Source: Glutamicibacter sp. MNS18 (GTDB lineage: Bacteria > Actinomycetota > Actinomycetes > Actinomycetales > Micrococcaceae). Taken from it: DNA of 64,000 nucleotides. Shown piece by piece: positions 42,040 through 50,553 of the stretch; the stretch's first letter is position 1; the number at the start of each line of letters is the position of its first letter. The notes under the pieces are model-generated. The model was given only the letters and a program-made list of their open reading frames with translations, made no database searches and had not been told where the DNA came from. Position numbers and translations under genes: made by a program. The DNA lies in the NCBI RefSeq assembly GCF_026107515.2, contig NZ_JAPCHW010000001.1:1-64000 (forward strand), given 5' to 3'.

Positions 42040-43269
42040 ATGACAAACCCCGCGCCCCGGCCCTCACGTCGAGTGGTGCTGACCGGTTCGGCGGCCGCGG
42101 CGCTGGGCGGGCTGGTCGGCGGATTCGGGATCGGCCAGATCACCACCGGGAGGGCCGAGGCCGGGAACACCACGGATCCGGCGGCACCTTCCGCCGGCTA
42201 CCGTGGTTTCCACGGACGCCACCAGGCCGGAATCCTGGACGATGCCCAGGCCCATGCGGTGTTTCTGGGAATCGACCTGGTGCCCGGTGACCTGGACGCC
42301 TCCGGGCAACGCGAACGGCTGCGATCCATTCTCAAGTTGCTCACCGAGGACGCGCAGCGGCTGATGTCAGGGCAGGGGGTCCTGGCCGACACCGAGCCGG
42401 AAATGGCCGTGATGCCGGCGAACCTGACCCTCACGGTGGGGCTGAGCCGAACGATGATCGAACTGATTGGCGATTCCTTGGCCCCCGACAGCCTGGGCCC
42501 ACTCCCGGACTTCGGAATCGATGAACTGCGCGAGGAGTACGGGCAATCCGATGTGATCATCCAGCTGTGTGCCGAGGACCCCACGGTGCTTGCCCATGCG
42601 GTGCGCGCGTTACGCAAGAACCTGCGCTCCATCACCACGGTGAAATTCGAGCAGCGCGGGTTCACCCACGCCACGTCATCGCGACCGGCCGGGTCCCCGT
42701 TCCGAAACCTGTTCGGCCAGGTTGACGGGATCAACAACCCGGTGGGCGGGAACCGGGAGATCGCGGTGTTCGGATTCGAACCGGGGGACACCTGGTTCCC
42801 CGACGCGACCACCCTGGTACTGCGGCGGATCTCCATGGATCTGGATAGCTGGGATGAAGTGGACCGGCCGGGGCGTGATTTCGCCTTGGGGCGCCGGCAA
42901 ACCGACGGCTCCCCGCTTTCGGGAAACCAGGTACAGGATCCGGTGGACCTGAACGCAGTCAACGAGATGGGCCTGCCGCGGATCTCGGCGCACGCCCATG
43001 TTGCGCGGGCCATGCCACACGGTGCTCAGGAGGTCCTGTGGCGTCGCGGATACAGCTATCTGGACGGTTCCAACGCCGGTCTGCTCTTCGCCAGCTACCA
43101 GCGGGATGTGGCAGAGAGCTTCATTCCGGTGCAGAGCAGGCTGGCCGAACTGGATGCGCTGAACGAATGGACCACGCCGATTGGATCGGCGGTCTACGGG
43201 ATCCTTCCGGGGGTCGCGGAAGGCATGTACCTGGGGCAGCAGCTGTTCGAGGCGGCGGGGCGCAGCTAG
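42040..43269 (+). CDS. DyP-type haem peroxidase, Tat-exported
   Basis: A 409-residue dye-decolourising peroxidase. A Tat signal (SRRVVLTGSAAAALGGL) exports it folded. The distal GxxDG motif is GQVDG with D229, and the proximal haem His lies near residue 320 (SAHAHVARAMPHG). The length and the C-terminal NAGLLFASYQRD match the EfeB/DtpA group. The ATG abuts the stop of the PCu(A)C gene. In Streptomyces lividans the related DtpA belongs to an operon with extracellular copper chaperones and acts in copper trafficking; the same association is seen here. Iron extraction from haem, proposed for EfeB, is less likely without EfeU and EfeO. Confidence 0.92.
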   Translation: MTNPAPRPSRRVVLTGSAAAALGGLVGGFGIGQITTGRAEAGNTTDPAAPSAGYRGFHGRHQAGILDDAQAHAVFLGIDLVPGDLDASGQRERLRSILKLLTEDAQRLMSGQGVLADTEPEMAVMPANLTLTVGLSRTMIELIGDSLAPDSLGPLPDFGIDELREEYGQSDVIIQLCAEDPTVLAHAVRALRKNLRSITTVKFEQRGFTHATSSRPAGSPFRNLFGQVDGINNPVGGNREIAVFGFEPGDTWFPDATTLVLRRISMDLDSWDEVDRPGRDFALGRRQTDGSPLSGNQVQDPVDLNAVNEMGLPRISAHAHVARAMPHGAQEVLWRRGYSYLDGSNAGLLFASYQRDVAESFIPVQSRLAELDALNEWTTPIGSAVYGILPGVAEGMYLGQQLFEAAGRS

Positions 43270-43310
43270 CACCGGACGGTCCCCCGCCACGGGCGGGGGA
43301 CCGTCCGGTG
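43270..43310 (+). terminator. Perfect 19-bp hairpin between the DyP and CopD-CtaG genes
   Basis: CACCGGACGGTCCCCCGCC (43270-43288) and its exact complement (43292-43310) with loop ACG begin one base after the DyP stop. There is no T-run. It is probably a terminator that splits the cluster into two transcripts, or an attenuator. Confidence 0.8.
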
Positions 43311-43378
43311 TGAGATGCACCGCTCGCGCCGTAAGGGCAACGGCCCGACGGTGCGCACAATGAGATGATGGAGAGGTT

Positions 43379-45490
43379 ATGGCCACACAATCACGCGAAC
43401 CGCGGCAGGTATCCCCGGGTACCGATGCCCCTTCCCTGAGCCGCTTCGTCCTGCCCGGAATCCTGTTCATGGTGGTGGCGTTCCTGCTGGCGGTGCTGGT
43501 CAGTGGCATTGCCGCGCCACGTCTGCTGGCCGATCCCGGTGCCTTGGTGCGCTGGGTGCTGCCGATTAGCCGTGTCATCCACCACACGGCGATGTCCATT
43601 GCGATCGCAAGCCTGGTTTTCGCTGCCTGCATCATCCCGCGTAGTACCAAGTCGCGGCGTCCGACTCCGGAGAATCCCCATACCGATGCCGGTGAAGAGC
43701 ACCCCTCATTCACCCGTGCCCTGAATATCGCCGCTGGTGCCGGTGTGATCTGGACGCTTTCGGCCGCTTGCGTGATGCTGCTGACCTTCTGGGACCTGGC
43801 AGGCCTGCAAATCAGCTTCGCCGCGAATTACACGTCCGCGATCCTGGACTACATCCTGCAGATCACCACCGGGCGGGCCTGGGCCTGGATGGTGGTGATC
43901 GCCGCAATCGTCACCTCGCTGGCCCTGGCGGTCCGCTCGCAGCTCGGGGTCGGGCTCAGCGCGGCGTTCTCCTTCCTGGGGATCGTTCCGTTGGCGTTCA
44001 TCGGGCACGCCGCCGGGGGAGACGACCACTATGCGGCGGTGAACGGCATTGGCCTGCACCTGTTGGCCGTGGTGCTCTGGTTCGGCGGGATCATGGTGCT
44101 GGGCCTGCTGACCCCCACCCTGGCCGGCAAGGCCCCGGGACGCTACCAGGACCGTCCGCTGCTACTGGGTGTGGTGTTGCGCCGCTACTCGACCATGGCC
44201 GCGCTGGCCATCGTGCTGATGGCAGGGTCCGGGCTGGTTTCCGCGCTGATCCGCATCACCAGCCCGGAGCAGTGGCTCACCCCGTATGGCGGGCTGGTCA
44301 TCACCAAGATCGTGTTGACCCTGGCGCTTGGCGCCCTGGGCCTGGCCCACCGGAACTGGATTATCCCCAGGCTCCTGGCCGGAAAGCTCGGCGCGTTGGC
44401 TGCCGCCTGGCGGGTCGTGATGGTGGAAGTGGCTCTGATGGGTGCGACCATGTCGGTCGCCACGGTGCTGGCACGGACCCCGCCGCCAACCCCGGATACC
44501 CCGCCGGTGGAAGCCACCCCTGCCCGGTTGCTGACCGGTTATGAGCTACCCGAACCACTGGTGAGTTCCAGCTGGTTCACGGTGTGGCGCATCGACTGGT
44601 TATGGGCAGCGATCATCGTCTTCCTGCTCTCCTTCTACCTGTGGGCATTCATAACCCTCCGCCGCCGTGGGGACCAGGCCAGCGTACTGCGCCTGATCAG
44701 CTGGATTGTGGGGCTGGTGGCGTTGTTCTATGTCACCAGCGGTGCCCCGGCCGTCTACGGCAAGATCCAGTTCTCCGTGCACATGATCGACCACATGTCC
44801 CTGACGATGATCGTGCCGATCTTCCTGGTGCTGGGCATGCCGGTCACCCTGGCCCTGAAGGTGCTGCCCAGCCGTACCGATGGAACCCGCGGGGCCCGTG
44901 AATGGATCCTGTGGCTGGTGCACTCCCGGTACTCCAAGGTCATCACCCACCCGATCTTCGCGGCCGTGAACTTCGCCGGGTCGATCATCATCTTCTACTT
45001 CACCCCGATCCTGGAACCGGCGATGCGGTACCATGCCGGACATGAGCTGATGATCGTGCACTTCCTGCTGACCGGATACCTGTTCGTGCTCAGCCATATC
45101 GATGCCGATCCGATCCCGTTCCGTTTCAACTATCCGTTCCGGTTGCTGATCCTGCTGGCCACGGTAGCGTTCCACGCCTTCTTCGGGGTGGCGCTGATGG
45201 GCATGGAAACCCTGCTGGCCGGGGACTGGTTCGGCAATATGGGGCGCACCTGGGGCGGTAGCGCGTTGGAGGACCAGGTGGTCGGTGCCGGGATCATGTG
45301 GGCCATCGGCGAAGTGCCAACCCTGGTGATCGCCATCGCCGTAATGGTGTCCTGGTCGCGCAGCGACGACCGGGAAAAGAAACGCGTGGACCGGCAGGCG
45401 GACCGCGATGGAGATGCCGAACTGGCAGCATACAACGCCATGTTCGCGCAACTGAAGAAACACGACCAGAGGGAGCATCGTGGCCGCTAG
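43379..45490 (+). CDS. CopD-CtaG fusion: copper import/cytochrome c oxidase assembly membrane protein
   Basis: A 703-residue protein with about 15 TM helices. The N-terminal half (about 1-370) is CopD-like with GHAAGGDDHYAAVNGIGLHL and HRNWIIPRL; the C-terminal half (about 400-690) is the CtaG (caa3 assembly) domain with YGKIQFSVHMIDHMSLTMI, FYFTPILEP and GHELMIVHFLLTGYLF, whose His and Met are likely copper ligands. This fusion is typical of actinobacteria. Receives copper from CopC and PCu(A)C and probably supplies cytochrome oxidase. Its last codons overlap the lipoprotein gene. Confidence 0.93.
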   Translation: MATQSREPRQVSPGTDAPSLSRFVLPGILFMVVAFLLAVLVSGIAAPRLLADPGALVRWVLPISRVIHHTAMSIAIASLVFAACIIPRSTKSRRPTPENPHTDAGEEHPSFTRALNIAAGAGVIWTLSAACVMLLTFWDLAGLQISFAANYTSAILDYILQITTGRAWAWMVVIAAIVTSLALAVRSQLGVGLSAAFSFLGIVPLAFIGHAAGGDDHYAAVNGIGLHLLAVVLWFGGIMVLGLLTPTLAGKAPGRYQDRPLLLGVVLRRYSTMAALAIVLMAGSGLVSALIRITSPEQWLTPYGGLVITKIVLTLALGALGLAHRNWIIPRLLAGKLGALAAAWRVVMVEVALMGATMSVATVLARTPPPTPDTPPVEATPARLLTGYELPEPLVSSSWFTVWRIDWLWAAIIVFLLSFYLWAFITLRRRGDQASVLRLISWIVGLVALFYVTSGAPAVYGKIQFSVHMIDHMSLTMIVPIFLVLGMPVTLALKVLPSRTDGTRGAREWILWLVHSRYSKVITHPIFAAVNFAGSIIIFYFTPILEPAMRYHAGHELMIVHFLLTGYLFVLSHIDADPIPFRFNYPFRLLILLATVAFHAFFGVALMGMETLLAGDWFGNMGRTWGGSALEDQVVGAGIMWAIGEVPTLVIAIAVMVSWSRSDDREKKRVDRQADRDGDAELAAYNAMFAQLKKHDQREHRGR

Positions 45491-46256
45491 CCGAACCAAA
45501 GTGGGGGTGGCCCTGGTGCTGGCCGGTGGGCTTGCGCTCACCGCCTGCTCAAGTCAGGCCCAGCCCCAGGACATGCCGCAGGACGAGCTGCACCAGGCGC
45601 TGACCGAAAGCCCGACAGCGCAGCCGGACACCGATCAGGGCGCACCCGGCGAACCAACCGCCGAAGACCTGGGTACCGTGGATCTGGCGACCCAGGTGGG
45701 CGCCGTGTTTGCCGCCGAACTGGGATTCGACCAGTCCCAGCGGATCACCAAGGAGCAGTTGGCCGAACTGGCCAAGCCGCCGACCGATACGCTCGCTGAT
45801 GTGGTGGTATTGCCGGGGCAATGCGAGGGCCCGTTGGAGGCCCTGAACTGGTCACCGGCCCAGCTGGGAACCGAGGTGGCGCGCACCGATTTCACCAATG
45901 CCGCCGGCAATGTGGCGGGATCGATCGAGGTGGCCGAACTGGAGGATCGGGTGGATCTGGAGGAGCACTTCCGCACGGTGCTGAAGATGCGCACCGATTG
46001 CTCCTCGATCAAGTTGAACTGGGTGGAGTTCACCGAAACCCTGAAGTTCAGCAACCCGGGTGTGGACGGGGTCGAATCGCAGCTGTCCTACACCCGCCGC
46101 GGCAACTCTGCTACCGCCCAGGACACCGTGGTGTTGATCCAGAGCACGGGGCAGTACGTGGCCATGGTGTCCTTCATGTCGGGGACCTCCTTGGCCGATG
46201 ACACCATCAACCTGGTGGGCAAGCAGATCCTGGACAGCGTCCTGGCCCAACTCTAG
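45480..46256 (+). CDS. Lipoprotein of unknown function, end of the copper cluster
   Basis: A 258-residue exported lipoprotein (signal then lipobox ALTACSS). An acidic/Pro-rich linker (about 25-65) is followed by a folded domain (about 70-258) with two Cys, CEGPLEAL and DCSSIKLNW, which probably form a disulfide. No metal motif is visible. The overall look recalls extracellular sensor (PknH-like) domains, but I would not assign it. GTG 45480 overlaps the CopD-CtaG stop by 11 bp, so it is co-expressed with it; SD GAGGGAG lies just upstream. Confidence 0.75.
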   Translation: MAASRTKVGVALVLAGGLALTACSSQAQPQDMPQDELHQALTESPTAQPDTDQGAPGEPTAEDLGTVDLATQVGAVFAAELGFDQSQRITKEQLAELAKPPTDTLADVVVLPGQCEGPLEALNWSPAQLGTEVARTDFTNAAGNVAGSIEVAELEDRVDLEEHFRTVLKMRTDCSSIKLNWVEFTETLKFSNPGVDGVESQLSYTRRGNSATAQDTVVLIQSTGQYVAMVSFMSGTSLADDTINLVGKQILDSVLAQL

Positions 46257-46555
46257 GTACCGCCGCAGCCCGGCACCGTCGTGGAACCTGTTGCGCTGAG
46301 GCGTCCTCCTGCCGTGCCCGTTACCCGACCCCATCCATGTCTCCCAACGGTCGGGGTGAGCGTGCTCTCAACCGCCGGAGGTTCCCCGGGAATCACGCCG
46401 AGACCCAGGTCAACCCGTTAATGCCTGGTGCGGCTGCGGGGTCGGAGGGATGCCGCTTGCGTAGCCTCACGTCATCCTCGCGCGATCGCGGAATACACGC
46501 GACTACCATTGGGTTAATCCCGGTAATCCCGTTGTCAATGTGAGGAGCCCCCACC
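46257..46555 (+). other. 299-bp gap between the copper cluster and the NHL gene
   Basis: I see no gene, tRNA or clear terminator here. The frame at 46337-46543 has no protein character. The segment 46495-46540 (CACGCGACTACCATTGGGTTAA and so on, split by TAATCCCGGTAATCCCG) is the probable promoter area of the GTG-start gene that follows. Confidence 0.4.
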
Positions 46556-48472
46556 GTGAGCCCTGAAACTTCTTCCGTCCGCACCTCCTACAAGGTGCGC
46601 GGTTCCGAACTGGTCGGACGCAACTGGTTGAATACCGGTGGACAGCAACTGGATCTCGAGGCGCTGCGCGGCAAGATCGTGATCCTGGACTTCTGGACCT
46701 TCTGCTGCATCAACTGCTTGCACGTGCTCGATGAACTGCGACCGCTGGAAGAGAAGTACCGCGACGTTTTGGTCACCGTGGGTGTCCACTCTCCCAAGTT
46801 CGAGCATGAGGCGGATCCCGAGGCGCTGGCCGCCGCCGTGGAACGCTACCAGATCGAACACCCGGTACTGGATGACCCGGAACTGGAGACCTGGCAGGCC
46901 TACGCGGCTCGTGCCTGGCCGACCCTGGTGGTGCTGGATCCGGAAGGCTACATCGTGGCCCACCTCTCCGGTGAAGGTCACGCCTCCGGTCTGGAATCCC
47001 TGGTGGATGAACTCGTCGCGGAGCACGAGGCCAAGGGAACCCTGCACCGCGGCGATGGACCCTACGTGGCCCCCGAGGCACGCGAAGGGGACCTGCGCTT
47101 TCCGGGCAAGGTCGTGCCCTTGGCCAACGGGAACTTCCTGGTCGGAGACTCCGGGCACCACCGCCTGGTGGAGCTGGCCAACGACCTGGGCACCGTGGTG
47201 CGCACCATCGGCTCGGGGGAACGCGGCTACGCCGATGGTGATGCCGCCACCGCAGAATTCAACGAACTGCAGGGGCTGACCGTCCTGCCGCAGAAACTGG
47301 CGCAACAGGTCGGCTATGACGTGGTGGTGGCCGATACGGTCAACCACCGGCTGCGTTCGGTGAAACTGGACACCGGCGAGGTGGGAACCCTGGCCGGCAA
47401 CGGGGTGCAGCGACTGCTTGACGCCGAGACCGCGCGCAAGGCCGAACAGCCGATCGAGCTGGGAACCGACGCCACCAACATCTCGCTGTCCTCGCCGTGG
47501 GACGTGGTCTACCACCCGAACGGCAAGGTCATCATCGCCATGGCCGGTACCCACCAGATCTTCGCCTTCGACCCGCGTACCAGCGCCGTCAGCGTTTTTG
47601 CCGGGACCGGGCTGGAAGGGCTGGCCGATGGTCCGGCGCTGGAGTCCTGGTTCGCCCAGTCCTCGGGGCTGAGCATCGACGACAAGGGAACCGTCTGGGT
47701 TGCCGATTCGGAGACCAGCGCGCTGCGCAGCATCACCGTGGGCGAGGACGGGAACGCCGACACGGTGAGCACCGCGATCGGCACCGGCCTGTTCGACTTC
47801 GGATTCCGTGACGGCGATGCCGAGCAGGCGCGCCTGCAGCACCCGTTGGGTGTGGCGAACCTGCCCGACGGTTCGGTGGCCGTTGCCGACTCCTACAACG
47901 GGGCGGTGCGTCGCTTCGACCCGGTGACCAAGACGGTTTCCACCCTGGCCAAGGGGCTGAAGGAACCGGCGGACGTCCTGTTGGACACCTCGGTGGACGG
48001 CGACCCGGTCCTGCTGGTGGTGGAAACCAACGCCCACCAGCTGGTGCGTATCCCGGTTCCGGCCGAGGCCCTGAACGTTGACGAGGGGGCCAGCCAGACC
48101 CAGCGTCCACGCACCAAAGTCCGCGCCGGTGAACACCGGATCACCGTGCGTTTCTCCGCCCCGACCGGGCAGAAACTCGATGACCGGTGGGGCGACCCGA
48201 CCCAGTTGAAGATTTCCTCCAGCCCAGAGGAACTGCTGCTCGAGGGCGGCGGAACCTCGGTGGGCCTGCTGCGTACGTTGCAGCTGAATCCGGAGGTCTC
48301 CGAAGGCGTACTGCATATTACCGCCCGCGCAGCGGCCTGCGACGGCGAACCGGGCGGCGATATCCCGGACCACGCGGCCTGCCACCTGTACCAGCAGGAT
48401 TGGGGCATCCCGGTGCTGCTGGATACCGAGGGCGAGGATGAGCTGGCGCTGGATCTGCGCGGCGTGAACTAG
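46556..48472 (+). CDS. Thioredoxin-NHL repeat protein (NHLRC2-like)
   Basis: A 638-residue cytoplasmic protein resembling NHLRC2. The N-terminal thioredoxin-like domain (about 20-165) has FWTFCCINCLHVL, with the redox pair C51-I-N-C54 and an extra C50. The middle (about 185-500) is a six-bladed NHL beta-propeller with repeats such as LANGNFLVGDSGHHRLVEL, VVVADTVNHRLRSVKL, VWVADSETSALRSI and VAVADSYNGAVRRF. A C-terminal beta domain of about 120 residues follows. The GTG start is set by GAGGAG 8 bp upstream. A role in redox or protein folding is inferred; no bacterial substrate is known to me. Confidence 0.9.
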   Translation: MSPETSSVRTSYKVRGSELVGRNWLNTGGQQLDLEALRGKIVILDFWTFCCINCLHVLDELRPLEEKYRDVLVTVGVHSPKFEHEADPEALAAAVERYQIEHPVLDDPELETWQAYAARAWPTLVVLDPEGYIVAHLSGEGHASGLESLVDELVAEHEAKGTLHRGDGPYVAPEAREGDLRFPGKVVPLANGNFLVGDSGHHRLVELANDLGTVVRTIGSGERGYADGDAATAEFNELQGLTVLPQKLAQQVGYDVVVADTVNHRLRSVKLDTGEVGTLAGNGVQRLLDAETARKAEQPIELGTDATNISLSSPWDVVYHPNGKVIIAMAGTHQIFAFDPRTSAVSVFAGTGLEGLADGPALESWFAQSSGLSIDDKGTVWVADSETSALRSITVGEDGNADTVSTAIGTGLFDFGFRDGDAEQARLQHPLGVANLPDGSVAVADSYNGAVRRFDPVTKTVSTLAKGLKEPADVLLDTSVDGDPVLLVVETNAHQLVRIPVPAEALNVDEGASQTQRPRTKVRAGEHRITVRFSAPTGQKLDDRWGDPTQLKISSSPEELLLEGGGTSVGLLRTLQLNPEVSEGVLHITARAAACDGEPGGDIPDHAACHLYQQDWGIPVLLDTEGEDELALDLRGVN

Positions 48473-48480
48473 CCGGCAAC

Positions 48481-48525
48481 AGCCAAACCCTCCCCGGATA
48501 CCTGGAATTCTGGGAGGGTTTGGCT
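48481..48525. terminator. Bidirectional terminator after the NHL gene
   Basis: AGCCAAACCCTCCC (48481-48494) and GGGAGGGTTTGGCT (48512-48525) form a perfect 14-bp stem. It serves this gene and the convergent YdeI-like gene. Confidence 0.9.
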
Positions 48526-48566
48526 TGTGCCCGGCGACCGGTGCGGTGCGTCGGTCGCCGGCCTTG

Positions 48567-49103
48567 TCAAAGGGCCAGTTTGCCGCTCTTGGCGACCTCC
48601 GGATCGGTGCAGGAGGACAGGTCGAAGCAGCAGGGGCGGCGCTTGCCATCGCGCAGCTTGGAGATACTGACCTCGACCCGGCGTTGCCGGGTATCGGGGT
48701 TCTTGGTGGATTTCACCCAGCGCACCCATTCCCAGCGGGCCATGGGGGTCAACGACTGCCACGTGTCTTCCAGATCGGTGGCCTCCTGCAGCGCGGCGGC
48801 CAGATCGGCGGGAAGAGCGGTCTCGGGCCACCGGGCGGCCAGCTGCGCCGTGAAACCTACCTGCTGGCCCGGCGCGGAGGCCAGGGCCGCGGCCTCGGGC
48901 CGGTCAAGCGGTAGCCAATGCCCGCGCCGCCCGTCGGGTTCGATGACCAGGGTGTGTTCCTGCCCGTTGATGGTGCCCTGCACCGCGACCTGTCCGCGGC
49001 TGGGCAATCGCCTGCTGGAAGCCTCGTCGAACTCGAGGATGAGCCTGTCGCCGATGCGGCGGGTGGCACCGCCCAGTTCCATGAGGCCGTTCTTGTTGTC
49101 CAT
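48567..49103 (-). CDS. YdeI/OmpD-associated (DUF1905-OmdA) family protein
   Basis: A 178-residue soluble protein. The N-terminal half (about 1-90) is the DUF1905-type beta barrel and the C-terminal half carries the OmdA motif: WQSLTPMARWEWVRWVKSTK, then NPDTRQRRVEVSISKL and KRRPCCFD. The family function is unclear; some members bind antimicrobial peptides. The frame is open 76 codons upstream; ATG 49103 with AAAGGAG is the proper start. It ends in a region shared with the terminator above. Confidence 0.88.
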   Translation of the reverse strand: MDNKNGLMELGGATRRIGDRLILEFDEASSRRLPSRGQVAVQGTINGQEHTLVIEPDGRRGHWLPLDRPEAAALASAPGQQVGFTAQLAARWPETALPADLAAALQEATDLEDTWQSLTPMARWEWVRWVKSTKNPDTRQRRVEVSISKLRDGKRRPCCFDLSSCTDPEVAKSGKLAL

Positions 49104-49293
49104 CTGCTTGCTCCTTTGGTCCGCATCGAAAATACCATTTGACGGGCCGGCGCCGCGATATTCGGTGGGTGGACCGCCAAGTGTTCCGCCCGCGCCCCAG
49201 CCGCCCACGCCCACGCGGGACGACCGGCGGCATGTGGTTAGACTGGTGCGGGAGGAGGATGCCGGGACCTGAGCGTTTCGGCTATGTGAATTC

Positions 49294-50553
49294 GTGGCGA
49301 GCAAGATGTTCCGGGCACTGTCGATCCGCAACTACCGCCTGTGGGTGATTGGCGCTCTCGTCTCGAATGTCGGCACCTGGATGCAACGGGTGGCCCAGGA
49401 CTGGCTGGTGCTGACCGAGCTGACCGATCATGACGGGACGGCGACCGGGATTGTGACCGGGCTGCAGTTCCTGCCGGTGCTGGTGCTGGGCCCCTACGCG
49501 GGACTGATCGCGGACCGCTACGACAAACGCAAGGTATTGCTCTGTACCCAGAGCTTCATGGCCGTGTGCGCCCTGGTCCTGGGAGTGCTGGTTATTACCG
49601 ATTCCGCCGAATTATGGCATGTGTACCTGCTGGCCACGGCCCTCGGCATCGGCTCGGCCTTTGACGCCCCGGCCCGTCAGGCCTTTGTCTCCGAGATCGT
49701 CCCGGGCTCCTACCTGACCAACGCGGTGGCGTTGAACAGCGCCAACTTCAACCTGGCCCGGCTGGCGGGGCCCGGTATCGCCGGGCTGGTGATCGCAGCA
49801 TTCGGAACCGGGCCGGCCTTCCTGATCAACGGTGCCTCGTTCATTGCCGTGCTGTTTTCGCTTACCGCCCTTGACCGGGAGCAGATCACTGCTGCCACGC
49901 GGGTCGAGCGCGGCAGGGGCCAGATCGTCGAGGGCTTCAGGTTTGTCCGTGGCCGGCGGGACCTGTTGCTGATCTTCTCGCTGGCCTTCGTGGTGGGCAC
50001 CTTCGGCCTGAACTTCCAGCTGACCAACGCGATGATGGCCGCGGAGGTCTTCGGCGTAGGGGCCGGTGAATACGGGATCCTGGGGTCGGTGATGGCCGTG
50101 GGGACCTTTGCCGGGGCGCTGCTGGCGGCCCGGCGCTCCCGGCCCAGATGGCGCTACATCATTTTCGGAGCAGTCTTCTTCGGCGCCAGCGCCCTGGCCT
50201 CGGCCCTGATGCCCAGCTATACGCTGTTCATGCTCTCGCTGGTTCCGGTGGGACTGTTCGCCTTGACGTTCCTGAACAGCTGCAATGTCATGGTCCAGAC
50301 ATCGGTCCCCGGTCATTACCGGGCCAGGGTGCTGGCCCTGTACCTGATGGTGGTGCAGGGTGGGACGCCGCTCGGTGCGCCCTTGGTGGGCTGGCTGGCC
50401 ACGCTCTTCGGACCGCGAATGGCGGTGGGGGTCGGTGGTGGGCTGTCGCTGATCGCCGGTGTGCTCGCCGTGGTGATGTGGCAGAAATACCGGGCCGATG
50501 CGATACCGTTGCGCCGGCAGATGCAACGAATCCTTACCTGGCGGGCGCGCTAG
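49294..50553 (+). CDS. MFS transporter (EntS/DHA3-like exporter)
   Basis: A 419-residue 12-helix major facilitator of the enterobactin-exporter/DHA3 kind. It has the loop 2-3 motif GLIADRYDKRKVLL, LGIGSAFDAPARQAFV and NSANFNLARLAGPGIAGL. It would export drugs, siderophores or metabolites. GTG 49294 has a weak SD; ATG 49306 is the alternative. A strong GGGAGGAGG lies before an out-of-frame ATG at 49259, which opens a 29-codon leader that ends inside this gene. It ends tail to tail with the next gene, overlapping it by 20 bp. Confidence 0.88.
   Translation: MASKMFRALSIRNYRLWVIGALVSNVGTWMQRVAQDWLVLTELTDHDGTATGIVTGLQFLPVLVLGPYAGLIADRYDKRKVLLCTQSFMAVCALVLGVLVITDSAELWHVYLLATALGIGSAFDAPARQAFVSEIVPGSYLTNAVALNSANFNLARLAGPGIAGLVIAAFGTGPAFLINGASFIAVLFSLTALDREQITAATRVERGRGQIVEGFRFVRGRRDLLLIFSLAFVVGTFGLNFQLTNAMMAAEVFGVGAGEYGILGSVMAVGTFAGALLAARRSRPRWRYIIFGAVFFGASALASALMPSYTLFMLSLVPVGLFALTFLNSCNVMVQTSVPGHYRARVLALYLMVVQGGTPLGAPLVGWLATLFGPRMAVGVGGGLSLIAGVLAVVMWQKYRADAIPLRRQMQRILTWRAR

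Noticed and set aside
46535-48649. 704-codon frame on the - strand
   Set aside because: Shadow of the thioredoxin-NHL gene; Gln/His/Gly-rich and without domains.
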